Assembly: GCF_000330505.1 (NCBI RefSeq)
Contig: NW_004191876.1
Coordinates: forward strand, 66,826-130,825
From: Entamoeba invadens IP1
Taxonomy: Eukaryota > Evosea > Mastigamoebida > Endamoebidae
DNA: 64,000 nt
Reading direction: 5' to 3'
Shown: in pieces, positions 39,770-48,703 of the stretch
How the letters are laid out: each line of letters begins with the position of its first letter
Position numbering within the stretch: the first letter of the stretch is position 1
Notes under the pieces: generated by a model
Databases searched by the model: none
Told to the model about the DNA's origin: nothing
What the model saw: only the letters and a program-made list of their open reading frames with translations
Position numbers and translations under genes: made by a program

Positions 39770-40806
39770 CGGGATAAGTTGCCGATTTCGAGTTTAAACG
39801 TTTAAGCATTGGACTAGATTCTTCGAAAAGCGGTAAGCAAAAAAGGTAAAGTGGTAAACTATATGGTTTAATAGAGTTTGATATATTTAAATATAAGAAA
39901 CCGCGTTGAAATTGCCTAACAAAGTATCAGAAAAGTAAATGACAATTTGAATTTTTTAGGACTACTTTGAATTCACACTCTTGAATATAACATATTAGTA
40001 TATTTCCCGATTTCTGGGCCATGTTATGCTGAAAAAGAAATCATTTGTTTGATTTTTAAAAAGAGTCGAGCAGTTGGAGTTTTTTTTTAGAGTTACATTT
40101 TTCAAGTTTTGACTCCTTTGTAAAAATATTTTGTTTTATCATTGGGGCATTTCACAATAATATCTCACGTGTTATTATTTCTCACACTTAATAATATATT
40201 TATAACTTCTTTATTAACATTTTGTTAATATTTTTTAAAATAATAGAAACGTGGTAACACAACACAACTATTTACTTTATTATTAAAAATTCTTTTTTTT
40301 TGGGAATGTGATGTTTTATGTGTAGATATATATAACAACTGTATCATTCGTTTTTGTATTTTTTTTAATATGATTGATACATTGTTATCATTTTGTACTA
40401 TTATCGAGTATTTTTACAAGACCAAAAATCATTATTTTCATGAAAAATAAAACCCGTTTTTTAAATGATTTTTCAAAGTTTCGACTGAAAAATGTGTGTT
40501 TTTGACATAATATTAATGAGGTTTAGGAAAAAAATCAAACTATAATTATAATTAAAAAATACATTTAAAGATCTTTAGAAAAAGATGTTTAAAAAAAATA
40601 AACAAAAACATATAAATTGATGTTTTTCAAAGATTTAAAAATTATACCACCATTTCTCATTTTTTTTATAATAAAATTGATAAAATTTCGGTTGAAAATT
40701 ATAGAAAATAATTTTTTAAAATTGAACTATAATTAAAGCTACAATTGTAAAAGAAACAAATACTATATAATACTATTAATAAATTAAAAATTGGAAGAGT
40801 AAAAGA
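39770..40806. other. AT-rich intergenic region, 1 kb, nothing recognised
   Basis: Long A/T tracts and no coding-like frame. The sequence near 40005-40020 recalls a phrase at about 14035, but no element boundaries were found. Confidence 0.5.
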
Positions 40807-41717
40807 CTATTCATCATCAATCAAACAGACGACTTTTTCTTGCATTTTCTCGACAACAGGTCCGTTCGTGAGTAAATCATCTATTACGTTTTTAATTAAA
40901 TTGGAGATGGCTTCGTTTTCAGTATTTTGTGAAAGTTTGATATAGTGGTATATTGACATAAGATGACTTGGTTGACTCAAGACTACAAACTCTTTCCACT
41001 TTTCAGACCGATTTTCTACAACAGGGGTTGTCTTGTCAATTGCATCAGAAAGTGTTTTGAGTGCATAGAGGACTTCATCTGGAGTGACCAAATCAGTTTG
41101 AATTGTGTTGAAAGTCTCTTTAAATGACTCAAGAAGTGTAGTTGTACTTTCATCTGACAACAATGAAGAAAGTATTGAAGACTGACACGTTGACAATAAA
41201 AGTGCGTCTTGAATTGCAAAGAGAACGACCGTCAACAAACGCCACAATTTTAGGTGGAAAATCCCGTGGACATAACTAAACGTGAAATTTGCTCATTGAA
41301 CAAAACGTATAAAACACAAACTTGAAAGCAATTGTTTGGATAATTTGCATATTTGGGTTGTTTTCATAATAGAGAGGTTTTACAGAAGTAACTGTAGTGC
41401 TGAAGTTCTGGGTAGTTAGTCCTTCTGTTCAAAATATATATCGGACACACAAAAGACCAAACTGTATATAAGTCGTCCGATATCTTGTTCAAAGACGAAA
41501 TGATTTCCTCATAATTTTCACACTCGCTTTCCTCAACAAATTGTATGAAGTCCATCATTTCTTTCTTCATCTCATTAACCACAGGTATTGCTTCTTCAAA
41601 TTCTCCCATGAATTCGACTGCTTTCAAAAAAGTGATCTTTTCTTTGGGAAATTCCATAGCAATATTATTCGAGTTCACGACTTCGAATATTTCTTTTTCA
41701 AAATAGAACTTTTCCAT
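40807..41717 (-). CDS. Unrecognised helical protein, three exons
   Basis: Exons 41717-41463, 41407-41322 and 41275-40807 give 269 residues. The first intron (55 nt) starts GTTTGG and ends GGACTAACTACCCAG, with a branch-point-like CTAAC; the second (46 nt) starts GTTTGT and ends TTTAG. Splicing joins DDLYT to NFSTTVTSVKP and IAFN to YVHGIFHLKLW without a stop. The result is an almost all-helical, soluble-looking protein with a moderately hydrophobic centre (about 118-140). No family is recognised. The exon model rests on splice motifs and frame only. Confidence 0.6.
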
Positions 41718-41861
41718 CTAATTAAATAAGTAGAAAAAATATGTATTTTTTACATCAAAACTCTTAGAATAGAAATACATCGCAACAAAACTATTCGTAA
41801 TAGTAATTTAACTTATAAGTTATACTAAATAGTAATTCACAGAATTTCTGATAAAAGGGTC

Positions 41862-42896
41862 TCAAGCTGTTGGACCACGCCCTCTGAATTGGTCGCCGAT
41901 GCACTGGATGTATACGTAACACGAAGTGACGACTCTGATAGTCTCTGGTAATCCTTTTTTAACTCGAGCATCTTCGAGTTTTTTTAAACACTTATTGAAA
42001 CTTCCGACGTTGTACCTCAAGTGGTTTTTTCTCTCTTTTTCACCTTTAATTCCATCATAGATATTGATATTCTTCATTTTGGTGTATTCTTTGAAAACAT
42101 CGACAGCAAGAATAGATGGAAATCCTTTAATACGAGCTACATTCTTCCCATTATCGATAATGTTCTTCATCACTTCGATAACTAAATTGTAATTAACACT
42201 AAAAACACACTTCTGTGGGTTCTTGAAAAGAACAGATGTTGAAAGTTCCTCAGTCTCATCTATGTCATCTTTAACTCCCATCATCGCAAAGTCATCGATT
42301 GTATCTGTCTCATCATCATAAATATCACATTTCACTTCAATATTTTCACCTTCGACTTTGGTGTCGCCATCAGCAGTCTCCGTCTTCTCATTGTTTTCAC
42401 TCTTCTCAACTTTCTTTTTCTTCTCTTTTTCTTCACCCTTTTCACCTTTCTCCTTCCGGCGACGTGGCTTCTTCTCGCGCTCTTTTTCTATTTTCTCTTT
42501 CTCTGACCGGTCTAACAATTCGACAGTCTCCTCCGTTTCAACAAGCGTCGCAAAATCAGAAAGTTCCATCGTAAGTTCTTCATATTGGTGTTTTAAGACT
42601 CCATAATCTCGCATGACATGCTTAAGACGAGTCTCAGCCATCTGCTTTTCTTGAGATACTTTAATAACATTCACTTTTTGTATTTCACACCGAAGATTAG
42701 CCTCAGTAAGGTGAATCTCATTTTGTGCAATTTGTTTGGACATCTCTATGTTCTTATCTTCAATCATCTTCGATTTAGTAACTAGAGCAGTCAATTCAGC
42801 TTTAAGAGACTCTATCTCAGCTATGTGTTGCTTTGCCTTTTGTTCGTTGGCTTGCTGCCGGACATACTCGTCAATTGGAATTGTAATTGTGCTCAT
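41862..42896 (-). CDS. Coiled-coil protein with Lys/Glu-rich linker, unrecognised C-terminal domain
   Basis: 344 residues. A long N-terminal coiled coil (about 10-125) is followed by a very basic/acidic low-complexity linker (about 128-180, repeated KEKGEKGEEK-type runs). An acidic stretch (DIYDDETDTIDDFAMM) precedes a compact C-terminal domain (about 228-344) with SVNYNLVIEVMKNII and VGSFNKCLKKLEDARVKK. I do not recognise the domain. The Met at 42896 precedes the coiled coil directly. Confidence 0.7.
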   Translation of the reverse strand: MSTITIPIDEYVRQQANEQKAKQHIAEIESLKAELTALVTKSKMIEDKNIEMSKQIAQNEIHLTEANLRCEIQKVNVIKVSQEKQMAETRLKHVMRDYGVLKHQYEELTMELSDFATLVETEETVELLDRSEKEKIEKEREKKPRRRKEKGEKGEEKEKKKKVEKSENNEKTETADGDTKVEGENIEVKCDIYDDETDTIDDFAMMGVKDDIDETEELSTSVLFKNPQKCVFSVNYNLVIEVMKNIIDNGKNVARIKGFPSILAVDVFKEYTKMKNINIYDGIKGEKERKNHLRYNVGSFNKCLKKLEDARVKKGLPETIRVVTSCYVYIQCIGDQFRGRGPTA

Positions 42897-43677
42897 CGCT
42901 TTCTATTTTTTAGATGCCACTTCTTATTTCGTTTTTATCATCTATTCCATTATATTCATTCTTTTCCTCATTTCCCGTTATTTGGGGATTAACCAAACAC
43001 AATCAATCAATACAAAAAGGCAAAAATCAACCCTAAGATCTTGCTCTATTTTTGGTACTCTTTTTTGGCAACGTGGTTAAACTCGTAATTAAATATAAAT
43101 GAAATACACATGAAAGTTTCTTGAAAAGAAATCAAATAACTATAATTCATTTATAATAAAAATATTTATTACAAATGTTGCTTCTTTTTATATAGTAATT
43201 GTATAACTGTTATATAATATTTTTTATTTTAATATTCAATATAATTCCATCATACATGGTTCAATTTAATAATTGCTCGTTAATTTATATTGACAGCAAT
43301 AATATAAATGTTATATGATTGTTATTTATCACAACCAGTATAATAATTACGTGCTATGATTGATAAAAATAAAATCAAAAAAACATTATTTTAGATAAAT
43401 AAAAAAAAATAGTTTAAAAATTATTATATATAATTACATAAAAAATATTATATAAAATTAAATACTCTATTAGACTTTATGGTTAATTATTTTAGGAAAA
43501 ACGACTTGTTTTACTTTGTTTAACTATATATTATTAGTAAATATATTATTTGATGTTAACTATACATTAGATAGACATTCTTAACTATATTAAACTATCA
43601 AAAACTATAAAAACGAAATATATTTTGAATTACAAAAAGTAAGAAAAAACGGTTCATAAACTAGGAAAAAAGAGTTA
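42897..43677. other. AT-rich intergenic region, nothing recognised
   Basis: 781 nt with strong A/T bias (about 43080-43600 almost entirely A/T). No coding or repeat structure beyond simple sequence. Confidence 0.5.
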
Positions 43678-43896
43678 ATGAAGGTATTGTTTGTATTGCT
43701 TTTAACTTTATCAGTTTTTGCAACAGAAGAGTCACAGTCGGCAGAGACTGATTTTGGAACGTCATTTATTGTGGCTGTTAGTTGCCTTGGGGGCTTTGTT
43801 GTTTTGACTATTTTACTTGTCCTCGTAATACTTATTCTCTTCCTTGTAAAGAAGATGAAGAAGCAAAACACAACTTCAGGGTATGACTCAATTTAA
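43678..43896 (+). CDS. 72-residue type I membrane protein with YxxI tail motif
   Basis: A signal peptide (MKVLFVLLLTLSVFA) is followed by a 13-residue acidic luminal segment. One transmembrane helix comes next (about 30-56, GGFVVLTILLVLVILILFLV), then a basic KKMKK stop-transfer and a 12-residue cytosolic tail ending GYDSI. YDSI fits the Tyr-x-x-hydrophobic endosomal sorting motif. The composition and ordered topology make it convincing despite the small size. No family is recognised; it could be a cargo adaptor or small regulator. Confidence 0.7.
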   Translation: MKVLFVLLLTLSVFATEESQSAETDFGTSFIVAVSCLGGFVVLTILLVLVILILFLVKKMKKQNTTSGYDSI

Positions 43897-44090
43897 TTAA
43901 TATTTTAATTTGTTTTTCTTATCGAAATGAAACCATTTCTATTGTACAATGGTTTATTACTTTCTAGTATATCTATCTCAGTAACGAATTATATATTATA
44001 ATACAGTTAACTATATAAAATAATAATTCATTTACATTTCAAATACGATGCAAATTAAAAAAAATAAAAAAAGAGAAAGAAAAATACACA

Positions 44091-44909
44091 ATGTTGAATC
44101 CAAACGAGGTCACCTCATTTTCACTGAATTCATCAATTCAACAAAACCAAAAACAGAAAGAAAAGGAGTGGAATTATAACGGACAGCAAAGTGCACAATT
44201 TTATGATTTTGTACGCACCGACGAACTTTCATTTTCATCATCAAATTGTATTGTGGAACCAAAAGTCATCGAATCAATCTTGACGTCAGCTGAGAAGGAG
44301 ATTGAGTCGTTGCGGAATGTAGGAGGGTTTAAGGCTGCTCCATCGGGTTTAAAAGAGGGATATGTGACCGAGCCTTCCTTTGAAGAATTGCGCAAATACC
44401 CAATAGATGTTCTCAAGTGTTTACCCGTGTTCAAAATCAAGAGAGTACCTTATGGAGAGATAGTATGGGAAAACGTCGATGTTACTGACATTAACTTGGC
44501 TGTCTGCGTCTTCATCGAAAAAGGATCTGTTGAAGTCTATCCTGATGGGGTGCAAAAGCCGCTTCTTGGCCAAAAACTGAATAAAGCGGCTACTGTCACT
44601 TTAAATGGGGTTGTCGAAGCGCCGGAAATCTTCAAGAAAATGTTACCGAATATGATGAAGAGACTTAATGTCATAGACCACAACGACGAGACGAGGTCAG
44701 TCACATTTACTGTTCCACACTTCACGAAATATGCCTTTATTGAGGAGGAAGAGGAAAATGAGCAACAAAAGAAGGAATGCGTTCCAAATGGGGGGATGGA
44801 AAAGGAACATATTCAAGACATAGAGAAGGTTGAAGATATGCAGAAGTATCACTATCCCGTTGTTACGTTGGAGAAGTGCAAAATCTGCCCATTCGAAATT
44901 GATTTTTGA
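44091..44909 (+). CDS. Nup98-type nucleoporin autopeptidase-domain protein lacking FG repeats
   Basis: 272 residues. Residues about 88-215 match the nucleoporin autopeptidase domain (Peptidase S59): GYVTEPSFEELRKYP, VKIxxxPYGEIVWENVDVTD-like strands, GSVEVYPDGVQKPLLGQKLNKAATVTL and FTVPHFTKYAF. In Nup98/Nup145 the chain cuts itself at His-Phe|Ser; here the site reads HFT, so Thr would be the nucleophile if it is active. There are no FG or GLEBS repeats; the first 85 residues are Ser/Gln-rich. A charged tail follows the site, with CKICPFEIDF at the end. A nuclear-pore scaffold role via the C-terminal peptide is inferred. Confidence 0.83.
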   Translation: MLNPNEVTSFSLNSSIQQNQKQKEKEWNYNGQQSAQFYDFVRTDELSFSSSNCIVEPKVIESILTSAEKEIESLRNVGGFKAAPSGLKEGYVTEPSFEELRKYPIDVLKCLPVFKIKRVPYGEIVWENVDVTDINLAVCVFIEKGSVEVYPDGVQKPLLGQKLNKAATVTLNGVVEAPEIFKKMLPNMMKRLNVIDHNDETRSVTFTVPHFTKYAFIEEEEENEQQKKECVPNGGMEKEHIQDIEKVEDMQKYHYPVVTLEKCKICPFEIDF

Positions 44910-45049
44910 TTTTTAGGATATCTCATCGTCTTTTTGAGTTTTTACGATTGTATTTTAATGAAATTTTACCTCAGTGTGGGAGAAATTGAGTAAGATATTT
45001 CAACAAAGAAGTAGGGTTTGAGAAACTGTAAAAAAAACACCACTTTTTC

Positions 45050-45436
45050 ATGTCAGAAAAGCAAGAGACACTCATCACAAACACTGACCAACTCGTCGAA
45101 GATTCAACCATCTCGGGAAAAGGAGCGTTTGTCGTTCACTTTCGTATCCAACAGCGTGGTAAGAGAAAATGTCTGACAACGATCAGTGGACTTCCTGAAA
45201 GGTACGACATGGAACTTATTTTGAAACATTTCAAACACGTTTGTCATACTTTACATTTCCTCTTTGTATTATTCAAGTAACTTACTGTGTAGACATTCAG
45301 TTGCAACGGATCGCTCGAAAAGAAGGAGACAGGAACTGAGATGAAGCTGACAGGAGACCAGAGAAAAGCAGCGTCGAACTTCTTTATCACAGAAGGGATT
45401 TTGACACAAGAGAACATCAAAATTCACGGATTTTAA
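45050..45436 (+). CDS. SUI1: Translation initiation factor eIF1, two exons
   Basis: Exons 45050-45238 and 45293-45436 give 110 residues, like eIF1 elsewhere. The 54-nt intron starts GTTTGT and ends TGTGTAG, phase 0. Recognition rests on IQQRGKRKCLTTISGLPERYD and, after splicing, LKHFKHTFSCNGS, KLTGDQRKAASNFF and the C-terminal NIKIHGF. eIF1 binds the 40S subunit near the P site and enforces start-codon fidelity. It is convergent with the SRP9 gene, the two stops being 79 nt apart. Confidence 0.95.
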
Positions 45437-45515
45437 ATTGAGTTTTAAGTTGTTGCGTTCCGATTTTTGATAAAGACAGGTCAAGATGAAAAAATAAAGA
45501 AAAAATCAATGAGAA

Positions 45516-45836
45516 TCACTCCAACTTGGTACGGCCAGACATCAGTGACAAAAGACGCATATTTAACTCCGTAACACTTCTCAGGTATTTGTGATTGTTA
45601 ATATCAATGGTGTAAGTCTTATCATCATCAGTCACTTTGAGAGATACTATTTGTTCGTCATCACGATATTTCATCGAATAACGCGCCTATTTATTAGTTC
45701 TTAAAATGTGACAACGAAATTGAAATTTGCAGAATGAAAACAATTAAAACAAGTAAAAAGAAGTAAAAACATTTGGGTTCTTCCGAAGAAGATCTTCTGC
45801 AAAAGCTCGAAATTGCTCAAGTGTCTCCACCTTCAT
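45516..45836 (-). CDS. SRP9: Signal recognition particle 9 kDa protein, two exons
   Basis: Exons 45836-45771 and 45686-45516 give 78 residues; both are too short to stand out as open frames. The 84-nt intron starts GTTTTT rather than GTTTGT and ends AATAG, phase 0. The spliced protein has MKVETLEQFRAFAEDLLRKNP, then YSMKYRDDEQIVSLKVTDD and LNMRLLSLMSGR, matching SRP9 along its length. With SRP14 it forms the Alu-domain unit of SRP that pauses elongation. A GAAC core lies about 30 nt upstream (GTTC at 45866-45869). It shares a 159-nt divergent spacer with the EF-hand gene. Confidence 0.87.
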
Positions 45837-45971
45837 TCTATGATTATTAAATTCTTTAAAAAATAGTTCTGATAATGTATTTGAATTCAATAGTACATTT
45901 CTATTTGGTATAGTTTATTTACCAGAGTTAAAACTATAGTACATCGACCAATAAATTACTATGAAAAGATA

Positions 45972-45975
45972 GAAC
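45972..45975 (+). promoter_or_regulatory. GAAC core promoter element, mini EF-hand gene
   Basis: GAAC lies 21 nt upstream of the ATG at 45996, within the divergent spacer shared with SRP9. Confidence 0.45.
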
Positions 45976-45995
45976 TTGGAAGACTAATAAAACAC

Positions 45996-46205
45996 ATGTC
46001 AGACGAGGAACTTAAACAGGTCTTTGATGTGTTTGCGTTTGAAGGGACAGACTACATCACAACTGTCTCACTGAAACGTGTGATGACTACACTTGGTGAG
46101 AAACTTACAAACGATGAAATTAACGCGATGATAAAAGAAGCTGACGCGGACAAGGACGGAAAGGTTTCCTTTGAAGAGTTTAAAAAAGTTATTTGCGCAC
46201 AATGA
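45996..46205 (+). CDS. 69-residue calmodulin-like half protein
   Basis: Two EF-hands the size of one calmodulin lobe. The second has a canonical loop (DADKDGKVSFEE). The first (DVFAFEGTDYITTV) lacks the acidic calcium ligands at the usual spacing and is probably inactive. Helix sequences (MTTLGEKLTNDEINAMIKEAD) closely follow calmodulin or myosin light chains. An own ATG and upstream GAAC argue against it being a fragment. It may be a myosin light chain or a single-site calcium sensor. Confidence 0.83.
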   Translation: MSDEELKQVFDVFAFEGTDYITTVSLKRVMTTLGEKLTNDEINAMIKEADADKDGKVSFEEFKKVICAQ

Positions 46206-46318
46206 TTGTGTGTTTCACATGTTTAAGTGCTTTACATTGTTATATCTCATTTCTACTTTTTTTCGCTTATAAAAGAGTTAAACTATCGGTGTTTCTCTTT
46301 GCTAATTAATTTATAGTA

Positions 46319-46992
46319 AAGTGACTTCCCCAAGGTGTGCAAGTTAAAATTTTTAGTCTTTTTTACAGGGAAAGGGCGTGCAAGACTAAATTTCAGTTGA
46401 AAAACATTTTATTAAAAAATGTTATTCATTTCCAAATTGTTTCAAAAAACACACAACCCTTTGGTGCTTGAATTAATAAACTACAAAAAGCAAATTAAAT
46501 TATAAAAATTGGGTTATGGTTTGTCTATGTGTTTAATGTAAAAACTGTTTTGTTTCAAGACGTGAATAAATGTCGATGTCTCTTGTGTCAGCGTAATTCA
46601 AAGCGACAAAAAGAAGTATGATAAACATTATATTTTTCTCTGTGCCGTTTTATAGCAAACAATAACAAATAGTCTGTTTAATAGGTGCAGTTCATTGTCT
46701 CAAATCGATGTGTGCTGTTGTCCAGAACTGGTCCTTCGATAATTTCCATTGGGTCGCTTTCCCGAAATTGTTGCTTAATTAATTGTATTCGAAGTGTGAA
46801 AGTTAAAAATTGCAACGTCACAAGGTGTGCAAGTTAAAGTATAGTTTAGTAATAACTTCAAAATTATAATTAATAATTAAACTAAAAATAATCTTTTTTT
46901 TTCAAAATGTCAAAAAATTAATGATTCTATTTTTTTAATAAAAAAATTATAAATGAACTATACCTTAACTTGCACACCTTGGGAAGTCACTT
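46319..46992. mobile_element. 674-bp TIR element with TA flanks and internal copy of its end
   Basis: The ends are inverted repeats of 27-28 bp (AAGTGACTTCCC(C)AAGG then TGTGCAAGTTA), identical except one extra C. TA is present at 46317-46318 and 46993-46994. An internal segment at 46821-46844 repeats the inner part of the end (24 bp, one mismatch with the right end, inverted), so a smaller unit 46821-46984 is nested inside. A GC-richer stretch (46533-46833) has coding-like minus-strand frames. Confidence 0.7.
46533..46628 (-). CDS. Possible 31-residue secreted peptide inside the TIR element
   Basis: The frame starts MFIILLFVALNYAD, a plausible signal peptide, followed by TRDIDIYSRLETK and a stop. 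Together with a second frame upstream on the same strand (46833-46678, containing KQQFRESDPMEIIEGPV and ending NCTY) it is richer in G/C than the surrounding DNA. Either could be a captured gene fragment, not an expressed gene. Confidence 0.25.
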   Translation of the reverse strand: MFIILLFVALNYADTRDIDIYSRLETKQFLH

Positions 46993-47822
46993 TACATAAA
47001 TAATTATATTTATAATTATTAAGATAAAGATAAAGATAAAGATAATTGTCAAAGTAATTTAAAGTGACACCCAGAAATACTCTCATTCCCAACATCACTT
47101 TTCATTTTTTTGCTCAACTTTTAAATAAAAAACAATCGTTTAAAAAAAATAAAAATAATAGTAAAAAAAAGCACAAAAGCAATAATTTGTATAAATAATT
47201 ATTATAAAGTACGCGATGAAACACTTTTCATAAAAATGAAAAAGTAGTCCAACTCAAATAGTCTTTTGTTTTATTGGTTCGCCATTATCAATAAAACAGT
47301 CAATTGTAAAATGTGTGGTTGCTTTCTCCAAATTCAGTCTTGTTTGCAAATTATAACTGGCAAATTAAATAAAAGCGTTAGTCTCTGCATGTAGTAACCG
47401 TCCAGATGTATTTATTCAATCGACAATTGACTAAAAACGCAATTAACTTGTAATTTTGGTTACCGGCCAGTAAAAAATCAAAATGACCTTTTTCTAATTA
47501 TAAAATCATTGAAAAATAATTATAATTGCTCCTATTTCTTTTATAACCAGTTGTGGGGTTTTTTAAACACAAATGGAGGGATATTAATCATACTATTAGA
47601 AAAGTTTTAAATAAAAACAATAGTAACCATCAAAATAATAAGACAGCAAAAAATGTAACCAAAATTTTTAATGGACACTAGATGAATAATTCCTTGTTGT
47701 TTAATTTAAAAAGTCCGAAATATATAAATATAAAATGATTCGCCATTAATTCCGTAATTCGATTTTTAAAATACCAAAATGGCTTTTTCGAATTGAAAAA
47801 ACAAGCACTTGTTTTTTCAATT

Positions 47823-47863
47823 TAACACTTATATAACACTTATGTTATATAAGTGTTATATAA
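47823..47863. other. Two mutually exclusive 15-bp hairpins
   Basis: Arms 47823-47837 and 47844-47858 pair perfectly around a 6-nt loop. Arms 47829-47843 and 47849-47863 also pair perfectly around a 5-nt loop. Because the arms overlap, only one stem can form at a time. The core word is TTATATAACACTTA. Function is unknown. Confidence 0.55.
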
Positions 47864-48703
47864 CATAACAAATATGAAAAAAAACAACGACCATTTTTGA
47901 CTTTTTTACATTATTTATAATATAAAAAAGTTAAATAATAATATTTTTTTTTGTTTGATATTTTTATGTACTTTCCATCATTTAGTTTCCACGTCATTTA
48001 TTTATCGAAATAAAAACACAAGAATAAATAAATTGGTCAAAATAATCATAAACTGCTTGATTTGTTCAATAAATATAAAAATAGATATACAATCTATCAA
48101 TTATTGAACTAAATAAAACCTTTTGGAAAGTTTATTCATGGGAAATTCATTTTCTGAACGAAGCCTTGGCAGAAGAACCTAATAAATTGAAACTAAAACC
48201 GGCAACAAGGAGTTTCAAAACACAAAACGAAAAAGTAGAAAAATTTCGTAACAATGTTTTTATTATGTAGTTTTTTTATAATTAAAGCACTACATCAATA
48301 ATCTACAGACCATAAAATTGAGTAGACTTCGAAAGCATTTAGTGATAATGGTTTATCGACTGTTAGGTTTTTAATACATTTGATTGTTATAACTTGACAA
48401 GTAAAAAATATTTTTTGTATATGAAGCAAAAAACTACTTAATTTTTAAAAATATTTTTAAATAATTATAAAAAAATCAATTATAATCTATTTTTGGAATC
48501 AATTCAACAATATCCTTCCATACTAAAAATAGAAATTCATCCTTTAACAACTTTGGAAAAGGGTTTTGATTTTCGAATCAAACCAATTTTTTAGTGTAAA
48601 AGAGCTCTATGATTTCGAAATATTTTAATTAAAGTTCTAAGGATTCATTTCAAAAGATGGTTGAAAGGGTATTTAAGTGATCTGCATTTACAATAAAAGA
48701 CAA

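Larger units (their letters stand above)
46206..48703. other. 2.5-kb gene-poor region with TIR element and hairpins
   Basis: Holds the 674-bp element at 46319-46992, a short AAGATA tandem repeat at about 47021-47044, the dual hairpin at 47823-47863, and a GATT-TTCG-AATC hairpin at 48562-48584. A 14-codon frame at 48138-48182 starts MGNSFS but is too short to call. No full gene is supportable. Confidence 0.6.

Noticed and set aside
39543..39797. 84-codon plus-strand frame
   Set aside because: Opposite strand of RPP30 exon 1, which has clear family matches.
14030..40030. Shared phrase TATTTCCCGATTT at about 14035 and 40005 as a dispersed repeat
   Set aside because: Too short and degenerate, with no boundaries or target duplications; could be chance.
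40807..41717. Glycolipid-transfer-protein resemblance of the three-exon unknown
   Set aside because: The general helical pattern is similar, but the key Asp, Asn, Lys, Trp and His headgroup-binding residues could not be placed.
48138..48182. 14-codon frame starting MGNSFS, reminiscent of a myristoylation signal
   Set aside because: Stops after 14 codons, with no GTTTGT donor to join it to another exon.
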